The notes: generated by a model not told the origin, from the letters alone. A DNA stretch of 15,930 nucleotides from Pseudoruminococcus sp964385235 (GCA_964385235.1 CAYLOD010000037.1:1-15930), one strand, 5' to 3'; positions 6,865-15,065 are shown, numbered from the stretch's first letter. Made by a program: numbers and translations.

Positions 6865-6907
6865 CATAATAAAAAGGGCTTCCGCAAAAGCTTTCGCGGA
6901 GGCCCTT
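6865..6907 (-). terminator. Terminator of the minus-strand sugar dehydratase gene, possibly bidirectional
   Basis: Arms 6874-6885 and 6896-6907 form a 12-bp stem with one G-T pair and a 10-base loop. Read on the minus strand, the stem is followed by TTTTTATTAT, a proper T-tract. On the plus strand only CTT follows, so termination of the flavoprotein unit here is less certain. Confidence 0.8.
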
Positions 6908-6941
6908 CGCGCTGTATGCACTCTGAAATCAGCGGAACGCG

Positions 6942-8813
6942 CTATTCGTTTTTTTGATGGTTAAAGGTCGGGACAATTTCGGAGATCAGATTTTCGATAC
7001 CCTCCCTATTGTTCCTGAACGCGAGAAGTTTCAGCTTTACAAGATTCTTTTTGAACATATCAACATCCATCTCGATAGGCTTGCCGATATATATTTTCTT
7101 GCTGTTTGTCTTTTTCATGCCCTCCTCGTTAAGAAGCAGCTCCTCATAGAGCTTTTCTCCGGGGCGCAGTCCCGTGAATTTAATATCAATATCCTCATAT
7201 GGCTTGAAACCCGAAAGACGTATAAGGTTTTCCGCAAGCGTCAGAATCTTAACGGGCTCGCCCATATCGAGAATAAAGATTTCTCCGCCCTTTGCAAGGC
7301 CGCCCGCTGTCAAAACGAGAGAAACCGCCTCAGGTATAGTCATAAAATACCTGATAATATCGGGATGCGTAACCGTAACGGGTCCGCCCTCCTGAATCTG
7401 TTCCTTAAAAAGCGGTATTACCGAGCCGTTAGAGCCGAGAACGTTGCCGAACCTTACGGCTACGAATTTTGTCTTGCTCTGCTTGTCCATTGTCTGAACT
7501 ATCATTTCGCAGATGCGCTTTGTCGCGCCCATAATATTGGTCGGATTAACGGCTTTATCGGTCGATATTTGAACGAACTGCTGCACGTTGTATTTGTCGG
7601 CAAGGCATACGAGGTTCAGCGTGCCGAATACATTATTTTTGACCGCTTCCTCGGGCGTTGTTTCCATGAGGGGAACATGCTTGTGCGCGGCGGCATGAAA
7701 GATAACGTCAATATCATTATGCTGAAAAATATATTCAAGCTTCTTTTTGTCGCGGATCGACGCTATCTGCGTATCGAGATTCAGCTCCGAATGGTGTGTT
7801 CTTATCAGCTCCTGCTGAATTTCATAGGCATTGTTTTCATATATATCAAGTATAATGAGCTTTTTCGGGGACAGTCTCGCTATCTGACGGCAAAGCTCTG
7901 AGCCGATAGAGCCGCCGCCGCCCGTTACGAGGACAGTCTTGCCGTTAATATATGACCCGTATTTTTCGGTATCGAATACGACAGGCTCGCGGCCCAGCAG
8001 ATCCTCGACCTCGACCTGACGGATCTTGGAGGTGAATGGAACTCCCTCGGTAAGCAGTCCGTAAACGTTTGAGATGATCTTTACTTCGAGGTGGGTTTTC
8101 GCGCAAATATCGAGAATACGCTTTTTGTCGGCTGTGTTTATCTGCGATATTGTAAAGAGTATTACCTCTATATCCTCACGCTCGCATATTTCGGGTATCT
8201 CATATGTCGTGCCCTCCACCTTGACTCCCGCGATTCTTCTTCCGATTTTTTCGGGGTCGTCGTCGGTAATACATATGGGTATATACTCGTTTTCGGGAGA
8301 TTTCGCAAGCTCACTGAGTACGGTAGCCGCGCCCTCGCCGCCTCCGACTATCATAAGCCGCCGCTTTTCTTTCTTTTCTCCGCTTCTGCGCCCGAGGATT
8401 TTGTTTAATCTATAGACAAGACGGAACATCAGGGTAAGGAAAGTTGACATCAGAGCCATGATAATATATATCCTCGCTCCGTAGTTGAGGCGGTTTTCCT
8501 CCGTGCCTATTAACATGGTGAACAACATAAAGACAAGATTGGCTGTCAGGGAGGCTATGCCTGAATAGAAGAAGTCCTCAATATCCGCATAACGCCACAT
8601 CTTGTCATAAAGCTTAAAGCAGAGAAAAACTATGGTAAATATAATATTTACGAAGAGAAGCCCCCACATAAACGGTTCTTCCCAGCCCTTTAGAACAAAG
8701 CTCTCTTTATTTATTACAAATGATATATAGTATGATACGTTCCAAAGGCAGAAGTCGCATAGAAAAAGGATAATCCTTCTGTGCTTTTTCAGTTTTTTAT
8801 ACAAAAAGTTCAT
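6942..8813 (-). CDS. Membrane-bound NDP-sugar 4,6-dehydratase, WbpM/CapD family
   Basis: A 623-residue protein of usual length for the WbpM/FlmA-related membrane group, which converts UDP-GlcNAc-type sugars to 4-keto-6-deoxy forms for surface polysaccharide or glycan synthesis. Four membrane helices lie near residues 14-34, 47-69, 82-103 and 115-135. A first Rossmann-like domain follows (VGGGEGA, 156-162), then the catalytic extended SDR domain with NAD site TGGGGSIG (297-304), HAAAHKHVP (373-381) and STDKAVNPTNIMGATKR (417-433). The usual catalytic Tyr is Met428, with Lys432, as in WbpM. The start is ATG at 8813, with AAGGA 5-6 bases upstream. It stands alone, not inside a visible capsule cluster. 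Confidence 0.93.
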   Translation of the reverse strand: MNFLYKKLKKHRRIILFLCDFCLWNVSYYISFVINKESFVLKGWEEPFMWGLLFVNIIFTIVFLCFKLYDKMWRYADIEDFFYSGIASLTANLVFMLFTMLIGTEENRLNYGARIYIIMALMSTFLTLMFRLVYRLNKILGRRSGEKKEKRRLMIVGGGEGAATVLSELAKSPENEYIPICITDDDPEKIGRRIAGVKVEGTTYEIPEICEREDIEVILFTISQINTADKKRILDICAKTHLEVKIISNVYGLLTEGVPFTSKIRQVEVEDLLGREPVVFDTEKYGSYINGKTVLVTGGGGSIGSELCRQIARLSPKKLIILDIYENNAYEIQQELIRTHHSELNLDTQIASIRDKKKLEYIFQHNDIDVIFHAAAHKHVPLMETTPEEAVKNNVFGTLNLVCLADKYNVQQFVQISTDKAVNPTNIMGATKRICEMIVQTMDKQSKTKFVAVRFGNVLGSNGSVIPLFKEQIQEGGPVTVTHPDIIRYFMTIPEAVSLVLTAGGLAKGGEIFILDMGEPVKILTLAENLIRLSGFKPYEDIDIKFTGLRPGEKLYEELLLNEEGMKKTNSKKIYIGKPIEMDVDMFKKNLVKLKLLAFRNNREGIENLISEIVPTFNHQKNE

Positions 8814-8919
8814 GTTTTATCCTTACCGCGAAAGACAGACGATCATTCCGCTATTTTATATAAAAATATATTTGCAGCCGCGGGACTCTTCCCGTATTTA
8901 AACTCAAATTTTTACATTT

Positions 8920-8948
8920 ATAATAGCAGTATATAACAATCAGACCAA
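8920..8948 (-). promoter_or_regulatory. Possible promoter of the sugar dehydratase gene
   Basis: On the minus strand TTGGTC (8943-8948), a 17-bp spacer and TATTAT (8920-8925) could form a promoter about 100 bases before the ATG. The -35 matches only half of the consensus. Confidence 0.3.
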
Positions 8949-8957
8949 AAATTCAAT

Positions 8958-8970
8958 ATCCTGACAGGAT
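8958..8970. promoter_or_regulatory. Perfect 6-1-6 inverted repeat, candidate operator
   Basis: ATCCTG-A-CAGGAT is a perfect 13-base inverted repeat. It lies 10 bases upstream of the possible -35 of the minus-strand gene and about 135 bp upstream of the plus-strand promoter. The binding protein is unknown. Confidence 0.35.
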
Positions 8971-9104
8971 TTACACGCATTTTATGATTTTAATTTCTGT
9001 ATCGGAATTAAAAAGGTTATGGTTTATAATATAATCATTAGCCGGAATGATAATTATTTCTTGCCGGCAATTAAACCCGTATAAAAGTATTTAATAATAA
9101 TATG

Positions 9105-9133
9105 TTTACAATTTTCGACTTATATTGTATAAT
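9105..9133 (+). promoter_or_regulatory. Sigma-A promoter of the activase/dehydratase operon
   Basis: TTTACA (9105-9110), a 17-bp spacer and TATAAT (9128-9133) give a strong promoter. Transcription would start near 9140, leaving an 85-base leader before ATG 9225. Confidence 0.8.
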
Positions 9134-9224
9134 AGTTTAACGTTGATTTTTATATGGCGTAATATAGCTTGTGTCATTATTGAGTTATTTATTACCTTTA
9201 ACAAGAGGGGACTGAGGCACGGAA

Positions 9225-12143
9225 ATGTTGAAGATAGGCTTGGACATAGGCTCAACAACTATCAAGTGCGCTGTACTTGACGATAATAATAAACTTATAT
9301 ATAAAACATATGAAAGACACTATTCGCAAATAACCGAAAAAGTCGCGGATATTCTCTCAAACATCAGACGTAATATCAAGGGCGCGGAAAACGCTTACTT
9401 TGCAATGTCGGGCTCCGCCGGAATGGGCGTGGCGGAGAAATGCGGCATAGATTTTGTTCAGGAGGTCTACGCTACGAGAGTAGCCGCAAATACATTTATA
9501 GACAGTGCGGACGTTATAATCGAACTTGGCGGAGAGGACGCGAAGATACTCTTTCTCACAGGCGGTATGGACGTCAGAATGAACGGCTCCTGCGCCGGAG
9601 GTACGGGAGCGTTTATAGACCAGATGGCGACGCTTCTCAATGTCCCTATTGATCAGCTCAACGAGCTGGCGAAAAAATGTGAAAAGACATATACTATCGC
9701 GTCAAGGTGCGGCGTCTTTGCAAAAAGCGATATTCAGCCGCTTCTCAATCAGGGCGCCCGTAAGGAGGATATAGCCAAGAGCATTTTTATGGCGGTCGTC
9801 AATCAGACTATAGCGGGTCTTGCCCAGGGACGCGAGATCGCGGGTAAAATAATTTACCTTGGCGGGCCTCTCACATTCCTGCCGGAGCTCAGAAAGAGCT
9901 TTGACGAGGTTCTCAAGGTTGACGGTATCTGCCCTGAAAATTCGCTTTATTATGTTTCAATGGGAGCGGCTCTATGCGCCGACGAGAGGATAAACTTTGA
10001 CGAGGTAATCTCAAAGGTTAAAGCGTATAAGGGAAGCGGCAACTTTGCCTTTAACAGTCCGCTTTTTGAAAATGAAAAGGAACTTGCGGAGTTTAAGGCG
10101 CGCCACGCAAAGGCAAGGGTAGAAGCAGGCGAACTGAAAGGTTATAAGGGCAAGGCGTATATAGGAATAGACGCCGGCTCTACGACCGTAAAGGCAGCGG
10201 TCGTTTCGGAGGATAAGAAAATACTTTTTTCTCAGTATCAATCAAACAGCGGCAATCCCGTGCCGATAGTCAGGGAAATGCTCGAAAAAATTTACGAGAT
10301 AAATCCCGATATAAATATAGTTTCCTCCGCTGTCACAGGCTATGGCGAGGAGATTATCAAGAACGCTTTCAGCCTTGATATAGGAGTGGTTGAAACGATC
10401 GCCCACCTGACGGCGGCAAAGAGCTTTATGCCCGATGTCGAATTTATCATTGACATAGGCGGTCAGGATATAAAATGCTTTAAGATACATAACGGGGCGA
10501 TTGATAATATATTTCTCAACGAGGCCTGCTCGTCGGGCTGCGGCTCATTCCTGCAAACCTTTGCGAATACGCTCGGATATTCTGTTGAGGAATTTTCTGA
10601 GCTTGGACTTCTCGCAAAACAGCCCGTTGACCTCGGCTCACGCTGTACGGTGTTTATGAACTCATCTGTCAAGCAGGCTCAGAAGGACGGCGCGACTATC
10701 GAGGATATTTCCGCGGGACTGTCTATAAGCGTTGTAAAGAACGCGCTCTATAAGGTTATCAGGGTTTCCTCCGCGAGTGAGCTTGGCAGCAGGATAGTCG
10801 TTCAGGGCGGTACGTTCCTCAATGACGCGGTTCTGCGTGTCTTTGAAAAGGAAACGGGCAGAGAGGTCGTCCGCCCCAATATCTCCGGTCTGATGGGCGC
10901 GTACGGCGCGGCTCTCTACGCTATGGATATATCTAAGGGAAATGGCAGTAGTACTATCATAAAGCGTGACGCTCTCGGCAGTTTCTTCCACAAAATAGCT
11001 ATGGTAAACTGCGGTCTGTGCAGTAATAACTGCCGTCTGACCGTGAATACCTTTAGCGACGGCAGAAAATATATTGCGGGCAACAGGTGTGAACGCCCTG
11101 TTACAAAAAGAACGCCTGACGAAAGCTTTAATATATATGAATACAAGCGCAACCTGTTAGACAGCTATGAGCCTAAGAGCGGCAAAAGAGGTAAGATAGG
11201 CATACCTATGGGGCTTAATATGTATGAGCTTTTTCCGTTTTGGTACACATTTTTTACAAAGCTCGGGTTTGAGGTCATTCGTTCGCCGTACTCCACGAGA
11301 AAGCTGTATCTCAGCGGTCAGCATACTATACCCAGCGATACTGTATGCTTTCCGGCGAAGCTGATGCACGGCCATATTCAGTGGCTTATCGATAACGGCA
11401 TTAAGAATATATTCTATCCATGTATGTCATATAATTTTGACGAGCAAAAGGGCGACAACCACTACAACTGCCCCGTAGTCGCGTACTACCCGGAGGTTAT
11501 TCGTGCAAATGTCCGCGATATACAAAAGGTAAACTTTTTCTGTGAGTATCTCGGCATTGACAGACGCAAGGACTTCCCGTACAAGATGTATGAGCATCTC
11601 CTGAAGTATTTTGACGGAATTGAAATGAAAGAGGTCAAGGCTGCGGCGAGTGCGGCGTATGACGAATATGAAACATATATGTCAAAAATCCGCGCTTACG
11701 GCGACGATATAATAAAACGCGCCGAAGCCGAGGGAAAAAACATATTCGTCCTCAGCGGCAGACCGTATCATGCAGACCCTGAAATTAATCACGGAATCGA
11801 CAGGCTGATCGCGAGCTTTGATGTAGCGATAATCTCGGAGGATATAGTCAGCTGTAAGGTCGATAAGTTTCCTACGACTGTTCTCAACCAGTGGACGTAT
11901 CACTCAAGGCTGTATTCCGCCGCGAAATATGTATCGACAAGACCCGATATGAACCTTGTTCAGCTTGTTTCGTTCGGATGCGGCGTCGATGCGATCACGA
12001 CCGACGAGGTGCGCGGAATATTGGAGAAAAACGGCAAGATTTACACTCAAATAAAGATCGACGAGATAACGAATTTAGGAGCGGTAAAGATCCGCATAAG
12101 AAGTCTTTTGGCGACCCTGCAGCAAGCAAAATTAAAGGCTTGA
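9225..12143 (+). CDS. Tandem 2-hydroxyacyl-CoA dehydratase activase with DUF2229-type dehydratase-like region
   Basis: A 972-residue fused protein. Residues about 3-260 and 311-570 are two HgdC/BcrA-type ATPase domains (phosphate loops DIGSTTIK and DAGSTTVK). Each keeps the two cluster cysteines: Cys123 (GSCAGGTG) with Cys162 (SRCGVF), and Cys435 (EACSSGCG) with Cys474 (SRCTVF). Both pairs are 39 residues apart, as in HgdC (Cys127/Cys166), so one chain could bind one [4Fe-4S] like an HgdC dimer. Residues 596-622 hold Cys596-x2-Cys599-x3-Cys603-x18-Cys622. About 655-960 resembles DUF2229 and HgdB-type subunits, with Cys708, 733, 749, 773, 877 and 919. Activases use ATP to push one electron into a dehydratase. 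TGAGG lies 7 bases before ATG 9225. The partner gene follows after 36 bases. The substrate is unknown. Confidence 0.92.
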   Translation: MLKIGLDIGSTTIKCAVLDDNNKLIYKTYERHYSQITEKVADILSNIRRNIKGAENAYFAMSGSAGMGVAEKCGIDFVQEVYATRVAANTFIDSADVIIELGGEDAKILFLTGGMDVRMNGSCAGGTGAFIDQMATLLNVPIDQLNELAKKCEKTYTIASRCGVFAKSDIQPLLNQGARKEDIAKSIFMAVVNQTIAGLAQGREIAGKIIYLGGPLTFLPELRKSFDEVLKVDGICPENSLYYVSMGAALCADERINFDEVISKVKAYKGSGNFAFNSPLFENEKELAEFKARHAKARVEAGELKGYKGKAYIGIDAGSTTVKAAVVSEDKKILFSQYQSNSGNPVPIVREMLEKIYEINPDINIVSSAVTGYGEEIIKNAFSLDIGVVETIAHLTAAKSFMPDVEFIIDIGGQDIKCFKIHNGAIDNIFLNEACSSGCGSFLQTFANTLGYSVEEFSELGLLAKQPVDLGSRCTVFMNSSVKQAQKDGATIEDISAGLSISVVKNALYKVIRVSSASELGSRIVVQGGTFLNDAVLRVFEKETGREVVRPNISGLMGAYGAALYAMDISKGNGSSTIIKRDALGSFFHKIAMVNCGLCSNNCRLTVNTFSDGRKYIAGNRCERPVTKRTPDESFNIYEYKRNLLDSYEPKSGKRGKIGIPMGLNMYELFPFWYTFFTKLGFEVIRSPYSTRKLYLSGQHTIPSDTVCFPAKLMHGHIQWLIDNGIKNIFYPCMSYNFDEQKGDNHYNCPVVAYYPEVIRANVRDIQKVNFFCEYLGIDRRKDFPYKMYEHLLKYFDGIEMKEVKAAASAAYDEYETYMSKIRAYGDDIIKRAEAEGKNIFVLSGRPYHADPEINHGIDRLIASFDVAIISEDIVSCKVDKFPTTVLNQWTYHSRLYSAAKYVSTRPDMNLVQLVSFGCGVDAITTDEVRGILEKNGKIYTQIKIDEITNLGAVKIRIRSLLATLQQAKLKA

Positions 12144-12179
12144 TATATAATAAATTTTTAGAAAGGAACGGAATTTTAA

Positions 12180-13490
12180 ATGGCAAAGCTTGTTTACGAT
12201 AAGGACGGCAGACTTATTTTTACTAAGGAAATGAAAAAGGAATACACTATTCTTTTGCCGATGATGGCGAAGATTCATTTCTCGATTGTCAGAAATGTCT
12301 TTACACACTATGGATATAAAAATGTGCTTTTGGAGGACGACGGTCCCGAAATAGCGCAGGTGGGACTAAAATATGTACATAATGATACCTGCTATCCCGC
12401 TATTCTTGTTATCGGTCAGTTTATCCATGCGCTTCAAAGCGGTAAATACGATATAAACAAGACTGCGCTTATGATAACGCAGACAGGCGGAGGATGCCGC
12501 GCGTCAAACTATATCCACCTTTTGAGAAAGGCTCTCGTAAAGGCGGGATTTGAAAATGTTCCCGTTATTTCTCTGAATCTGTCAGGATTAGAGAAAAACA
12601 GCGGCTTTTCTATAACTATTCCGATGATACGACGCTTCCTCGCGGGGATTGTCTATGGCGACGCCCTTATGCTGTTTAATAATCAGACAAAGGCATATGA
12701 GGTCAGCAAGGGTGAGAGCGACGCTCTCGTTCAGAAGTGGATTGACAGGCTTTCAGATGAAATGAGCAAGGGCGAAGGATTTTCGGGGAATCAGATCGAA
12801 GAAAATCTCGACAGGATCGCTGCCGATTTCGCTGAAATAAAGCTGAATAAGGTTGACAAAATCAAGGTCGGGATCGTCGGAGAAATATATGTCAAGTATT
12901 CAAGCCTCGGCAACAACAACCTTGAAAAATTCCTGCTTGATCAGGGCTGTGAGGTCAACGTACCGGGGATCATGGGCTTCGCGATGTTCAAGATAGACAA
13001 CCGTTTGGAGGATTATAAGCTATATGGCGGCAACAAGCTTAAATTTACCGTCCTGAGCGAGGCTATGAAGTACCTGACAAAGATGGAAAGCTATATCATC
13101 AACAGCGCGGAAAATCACGGCTTCCTGCCCCCGTCAAGCTATACTCATACCAAGGAACTTGTAAAAGGCATGATAGGCTACGGCGACAAGATGGGCGAGG
13201 GCTGGCTGCTGACTGCCGAGATGGCGGAGCTCATCGAGAGCGGATATGAGAATATTGTATGCACACAGCCGTTCGGCTGCCTGCCGAATCATATATGCGC
13301 TAAGGGAATGATAAGTTCCCTTAAAAGAAAATATGATAACGCGAATATCTACCCTGTCGATTACGATCCCGGCGCTCCGAGAGTAAATCAGGAGAACAGG
13401 ATCAAGCTGATGCTCGCCGTCGCGAAAGAAAATATGAAGTCCCGCAAACAGGATACAATGGCCGAAGAGAAAGTTTCTGTCGCAAAATAA
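12180..13490 (+). CDS. 2-hydroxyacyl-CoA dehydratase HgdB-like protein
   Basis: A 436-residue cysteine-rich protein of the HgdB/FldB/BcrC-type dehydratase superfamily, which in characterised members binds a [4Fe-4S] cluster and removes water from 2-hydroxyacyl-CoA by a ketyl-radical route. Visible cysteines are Cys71 (NDTCYPA), Cys106 (GGGCRAS), Cys257, and Cys361, Cys367 and Cys373 in VCTQPFGCLPNHIC. NDTCYPAILVIG resembles SDTVCFPAKLMHG of the upstream protein, suggesting two related halves like HgdA/HgdB. AAAGGAACGGA precedes ATG 12180. In many clostridia this region is, as I recall, the C-terminal end of one giant activase protein; here it is a separate gene with its own ribosome site. Co-transcription is likely, and a terminator follows. 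A role in oligopeptide, amino-acid or other CoA metabolism cannot be chosen from sequence. Confidence 0.9.
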   Translation: MAKLVYDKDGRLIFTKEMKKEYTILLPMMAKIHFSIVRNVFTHYGYKNVLLEDDGPEIAQVGLKYVHNDTCYPAILVIGQFIHALQSGKYDINKTALMITQTGGGCRASNYIHLLRKALVKAGFENVPVISLNLSGLEKNSGFSITIPMIRRFLAGIVYGDALMLFNNQTKAYEVSKGESDALVQKWIDRLSDEMSKGEGFSGNQIEENLDRIAADFAEIKLNKVDKIKVGIVGEIYVKYSSLGNNNLEKFLLDQGCEVNVPGIMGFAMFKIDNRLEDYKLYGGNKLKFTVLSEAMKYLTKMESYIINSAENHGFLPPSSYTHTKELVKGMIGYGDKMGEGWLLTAEMAELIESGYENIVCTQPFGCLPNHICAKGMISSLKRKYDNANIYPVDYDPGAPRVNQENRIKLMLAVAKENMKSRKQDTMAEEKVSVAK

Positions 13491-13507
13491 AATAACATAA
13501 CAATAAA

Positions 13508-13543
13508 AGGTCCGTGAAGCGATCAGGCTGTCACGGACTTTTT
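13508..13543. terminator. Bidirectional terminator between convergent genes
   Basis: Arms 13508-13517 and 13531-13540 pair over 10 bp with one G-T pair and a 13-base loop. TTTTT follows on the plus strand and CCTTTTATTG on the minus strand, so it can end both the dehydratase operon and the lipoprotein gene. Confidence 0.88.
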
Positions 13544-13600
13544 AACGCGCTCATAATTATCCGGAAATTCTATAACGTAATTCAGCACGGCTTGAGCAAT

Positions 13601-14284
13601 TTAAGATGACGGAGACGAATCGTCCGAACTGTAAAATATTGTTACTGCCGTAACCGTTTTATCTGAAAAATCAAACTGAATTTTTTTGCTGCTGTCGTCA
13701 GGGTCAACATATGTGTAGGACTCTGCGGATTCTCCGTTCGCAAGACTTTCGGGAGCGCCGAAAGCGTTTGTGACGTCATCAACCTTGTCGCCTATAGAGA
13801 TACCATCGACAGACAGTATCGCGTGACTGTCGACTATATCTTCACGAGATTGAGACAGAATGTCAAATCTGACCTTTGCGAGCCTTTCAGGGTCGCTTTG
13901 GTCTGAAGCCGGTACGCTGTAAATATCAAATGATAAAGCCTTTACGCCGTCATGGAGAATATTTCCGAAAGCCCTGCCGGGATTTTTTTCATCACCGAGA
14001 AAGTAATTTTCACCGAATGAATATTCACTGTCAAGGTCGGAAAGAGAGCAGGCGTTCGGCAGTACAGTGTCGTTAAGCCTGATATTTTTAAATACCTTTT
14101 CGGCATTAAATGCGGCGTTTTGATTGCTGCTGTCTGATTGAGAGAAACTCGAGAGCGATTTCTGTGAACCGACCGTATTCGCCGATGTATCAGACTGCGA
14201 GCTGTTATCGGAGCAGCCGGCGGCATGCGAAAACACCATGGTAACAGACGCGCATAAAGCAATAAGCTTACAGGTTTTTTTCAA
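13601..14284 (-). CDS. Predicted lipoprotein of unknown function, Ser-rich linker
   Basis: A 227-residue exported lipoprotein. The signal peptide ends in the lipobox HAAGC (Cys24), followed by a Ser/Asn/Gln/Asp-rich linker to about residue 60. The mature part ends with IGDKVDDVTNAFGAPE and a Tyr/Phe-rich beta stretch (YTYVD, IQFDFSDKTVTAVTIFY), a pattern often seen in small beta-lactamase-inhibitor-like or SmpA/OmlA-like folds; that link is only suggestive. I do not recognise the family. The start is TTG 14284, because the Lys-rich signal begins there and AAAGGA lies 8-9 bases upstream. Only one base separates it from the stop of the phosphatase gene, so translation is probably coupled to it. 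Confidence 0.85.
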   Translation of the reverse strand: MKKTCKLIALCASVTMVFSHAAGCSDNSSQSDTSANTVGSQKSLSSFSQSDSSNQNAAFNAEKVFKNIRLNDTVLPNACSLSDLDSEYSFGENYFLGDEKNPGRAFGNILHDGVKALSFDIYSVPASDQSDPERLAKVRFDILSQSREDIVDSHAILSVDGISIGDKVDDVTNAFGAPESLANGESAESYTYVDPDDSSKKIQFDFSDKTVTAVTIFYSSDDSSPSS

Positions 14285-14285
14285 G

Positions 14286-14933
14286 TTAATCGTCCTTTCC
14301 GTTTTTCTCTTTATCCGTCAGGGGCAGGGGAACAGTGTCATAGACCTCTATTATTTTATCGCGCATCCATAGAAACGGAGTAACCCTTGCGGCATAGCCG
14401 TATCCGCAGTCCATTCTCCAGTCATAGCTGTGAGCCTGCGGTATCCCGTAAACCGCGAGGAGCGTCATTATCACCCCGCCGTGAGTGACGATCGTCGCCG
14501 AGGAGGTGCCTGAGCTTAGTAATGAATTAACAAGCCTCTCAAAGCCCAGACAAACACGGCGCGTGAAGTCCGCGCCGCTTTCGCCGTTCGGAGGAGGGTT
14601 TTTCTCGGAATTTGACAGCCATTCGGCAAAGTATTTATCCCCCGCGAGCTCTGCGGCTGTCTTGCCCTCCCAATCACCGAAGTCACATTCGGCAAACGCT
14701 CCGTTGATAGTGACATTTTGTGACGGAAATATAACGGAGCAGGTTTCAAGACAGCGTGACAACGGGCTTGAAATTAAAAGTTCCGTTCGAGGGTATCCTA
14801 TCTTGTCATGGATATTTTTGAGCTGTTCAAGTCCCCTCTGAGAGAGATGAACATCTGTGGAGCCGATATACGCGCCCTTTGCGTTGGCGTCGGTTTGTCC
14901 ATGGCGGATAAAGTTGATTTGATATGACTTCAT
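14286..14933 (-). CDS. Histidine phosphatase (phosphoglycerate mutase-like) family protein
   Basis: A 215-residue cytoplasmic phosphatase of the branch-1 histidine phosphatase superfamily. The phosphate-accepting histidine is His11 in RHGQT; other active-site residues are Arg10, Arg60 (SPLSR), Glu82 (AECDFGDWEG) and His151 (THGG). This set resembles CobC/PhoE-type broad phosphatases more than glycolytic mutases, but no cobalamin genes are nearby and the substrate is unknown. AGGAG lies 10 bases before the ATG. It is the first gene of a two-gene unit with the lipoprotein downstream and diverges from an XRE regulator, which may control it. Confidence 0.92.
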   Translation of the reverse strand: MKSYQINFIRHGQTDANAKGAYIGSTDVHLSQRGLEQLKNIHDKIGYPRTELLISSPLSRCLETCSVIFPSQNVTINGAFAECDFGDWEGKTAAELAGDKYFAEWLSNSEKNPPPNGESGADFTRRVCLGFERLVNSLLSSGTSSATIVTHGGVIMTLLAVYGIPQAHSYDWRMDCGYGYAARVTPFLWMRDKIIEVYDTVPLPLTDKEKNGKDD

Positions 14934-14967
14934 TTAAAGTATACTCCTGTAAAAATATTTTTTGAAA

Positions 14968-14989
14968 AAGGTTAAAATTTTGTAACCTT
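14968..14989. promoter_or_regulatory. Inverted repeat, candidate operator for the neighbouring XRE regulator
   Basis: AAGGTTA (14968-14974), an 8-base spacer and TAACCTT (14983-14989) form a perfect 7-8-7 inverted repeat in the gap between divergent genes. It overlaps the possible -10 of the minus-strand unit and ends 11 bases before the -35 of the regulator promoter. It could serve both genes; this is inference. Confidence 0.5.
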
Positions 14990-15007
14990 GTGATAAAAAC
15001 TTTACAA
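14979..15007 (-). promoter_or_regulatory. Possible promoter of the phosphatase-lipoprotein unit
   Basis: On the minus strand TTGTAA (15002-15007), a 17-bp spacer and TACAAA (14979-14984) each match 4 of 6 consensus bases. The -35 overlaps that of the regulator promoter on the other strand. Confidence 0.3.
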
Positions 15008-15029
15008 TCAGTTATTTTTGTAGTATAAT
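15001..15029 (+). promoter_or_regulatory. Sigma-A promoter of the XRE regulator
   Basis: TTTACA (15001-15006), a 17-bp spacer and TATAAT (15024-15029) make a strong promoter. Transcription would start near 15036, 30 bases before the ATG. Confidence 0.8.
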
Positions 15030-15065
15030 CAACCCCGAGTATTCTACTAATAGTGAGGGAACGAC

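Larger units (their letters stand above)
8814..9224. other. AT-rich divergent control region, no gene seen
   Basis: This 411-base gap separates two divergent genes. Besides the promoters listed separately it contains a small hairpin CGGGA/TCCCG (8881-8894), a perfect 6-1-6 inverted repeat (8958-8970), a second TATAAT at 9025-9030 without a good -35, and the perfect palindrome TTGCCGGCAA (9061-9070). No open frame with a ribosome site was found. Confidence 0.6.

Noticed and set aside
6954..7901. 315-codon plus-strand open frame
   Set aside because: It lies wholly antisense to the clearly coding sugar dehydratase gene and shows no family features.
12144..12179. Frameshift joining the two activase/dehydratase genes
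   Set aside because: The gap has a proper stop, a new ribosome site and an ATG; each protein ends or begins at a domain boundary.
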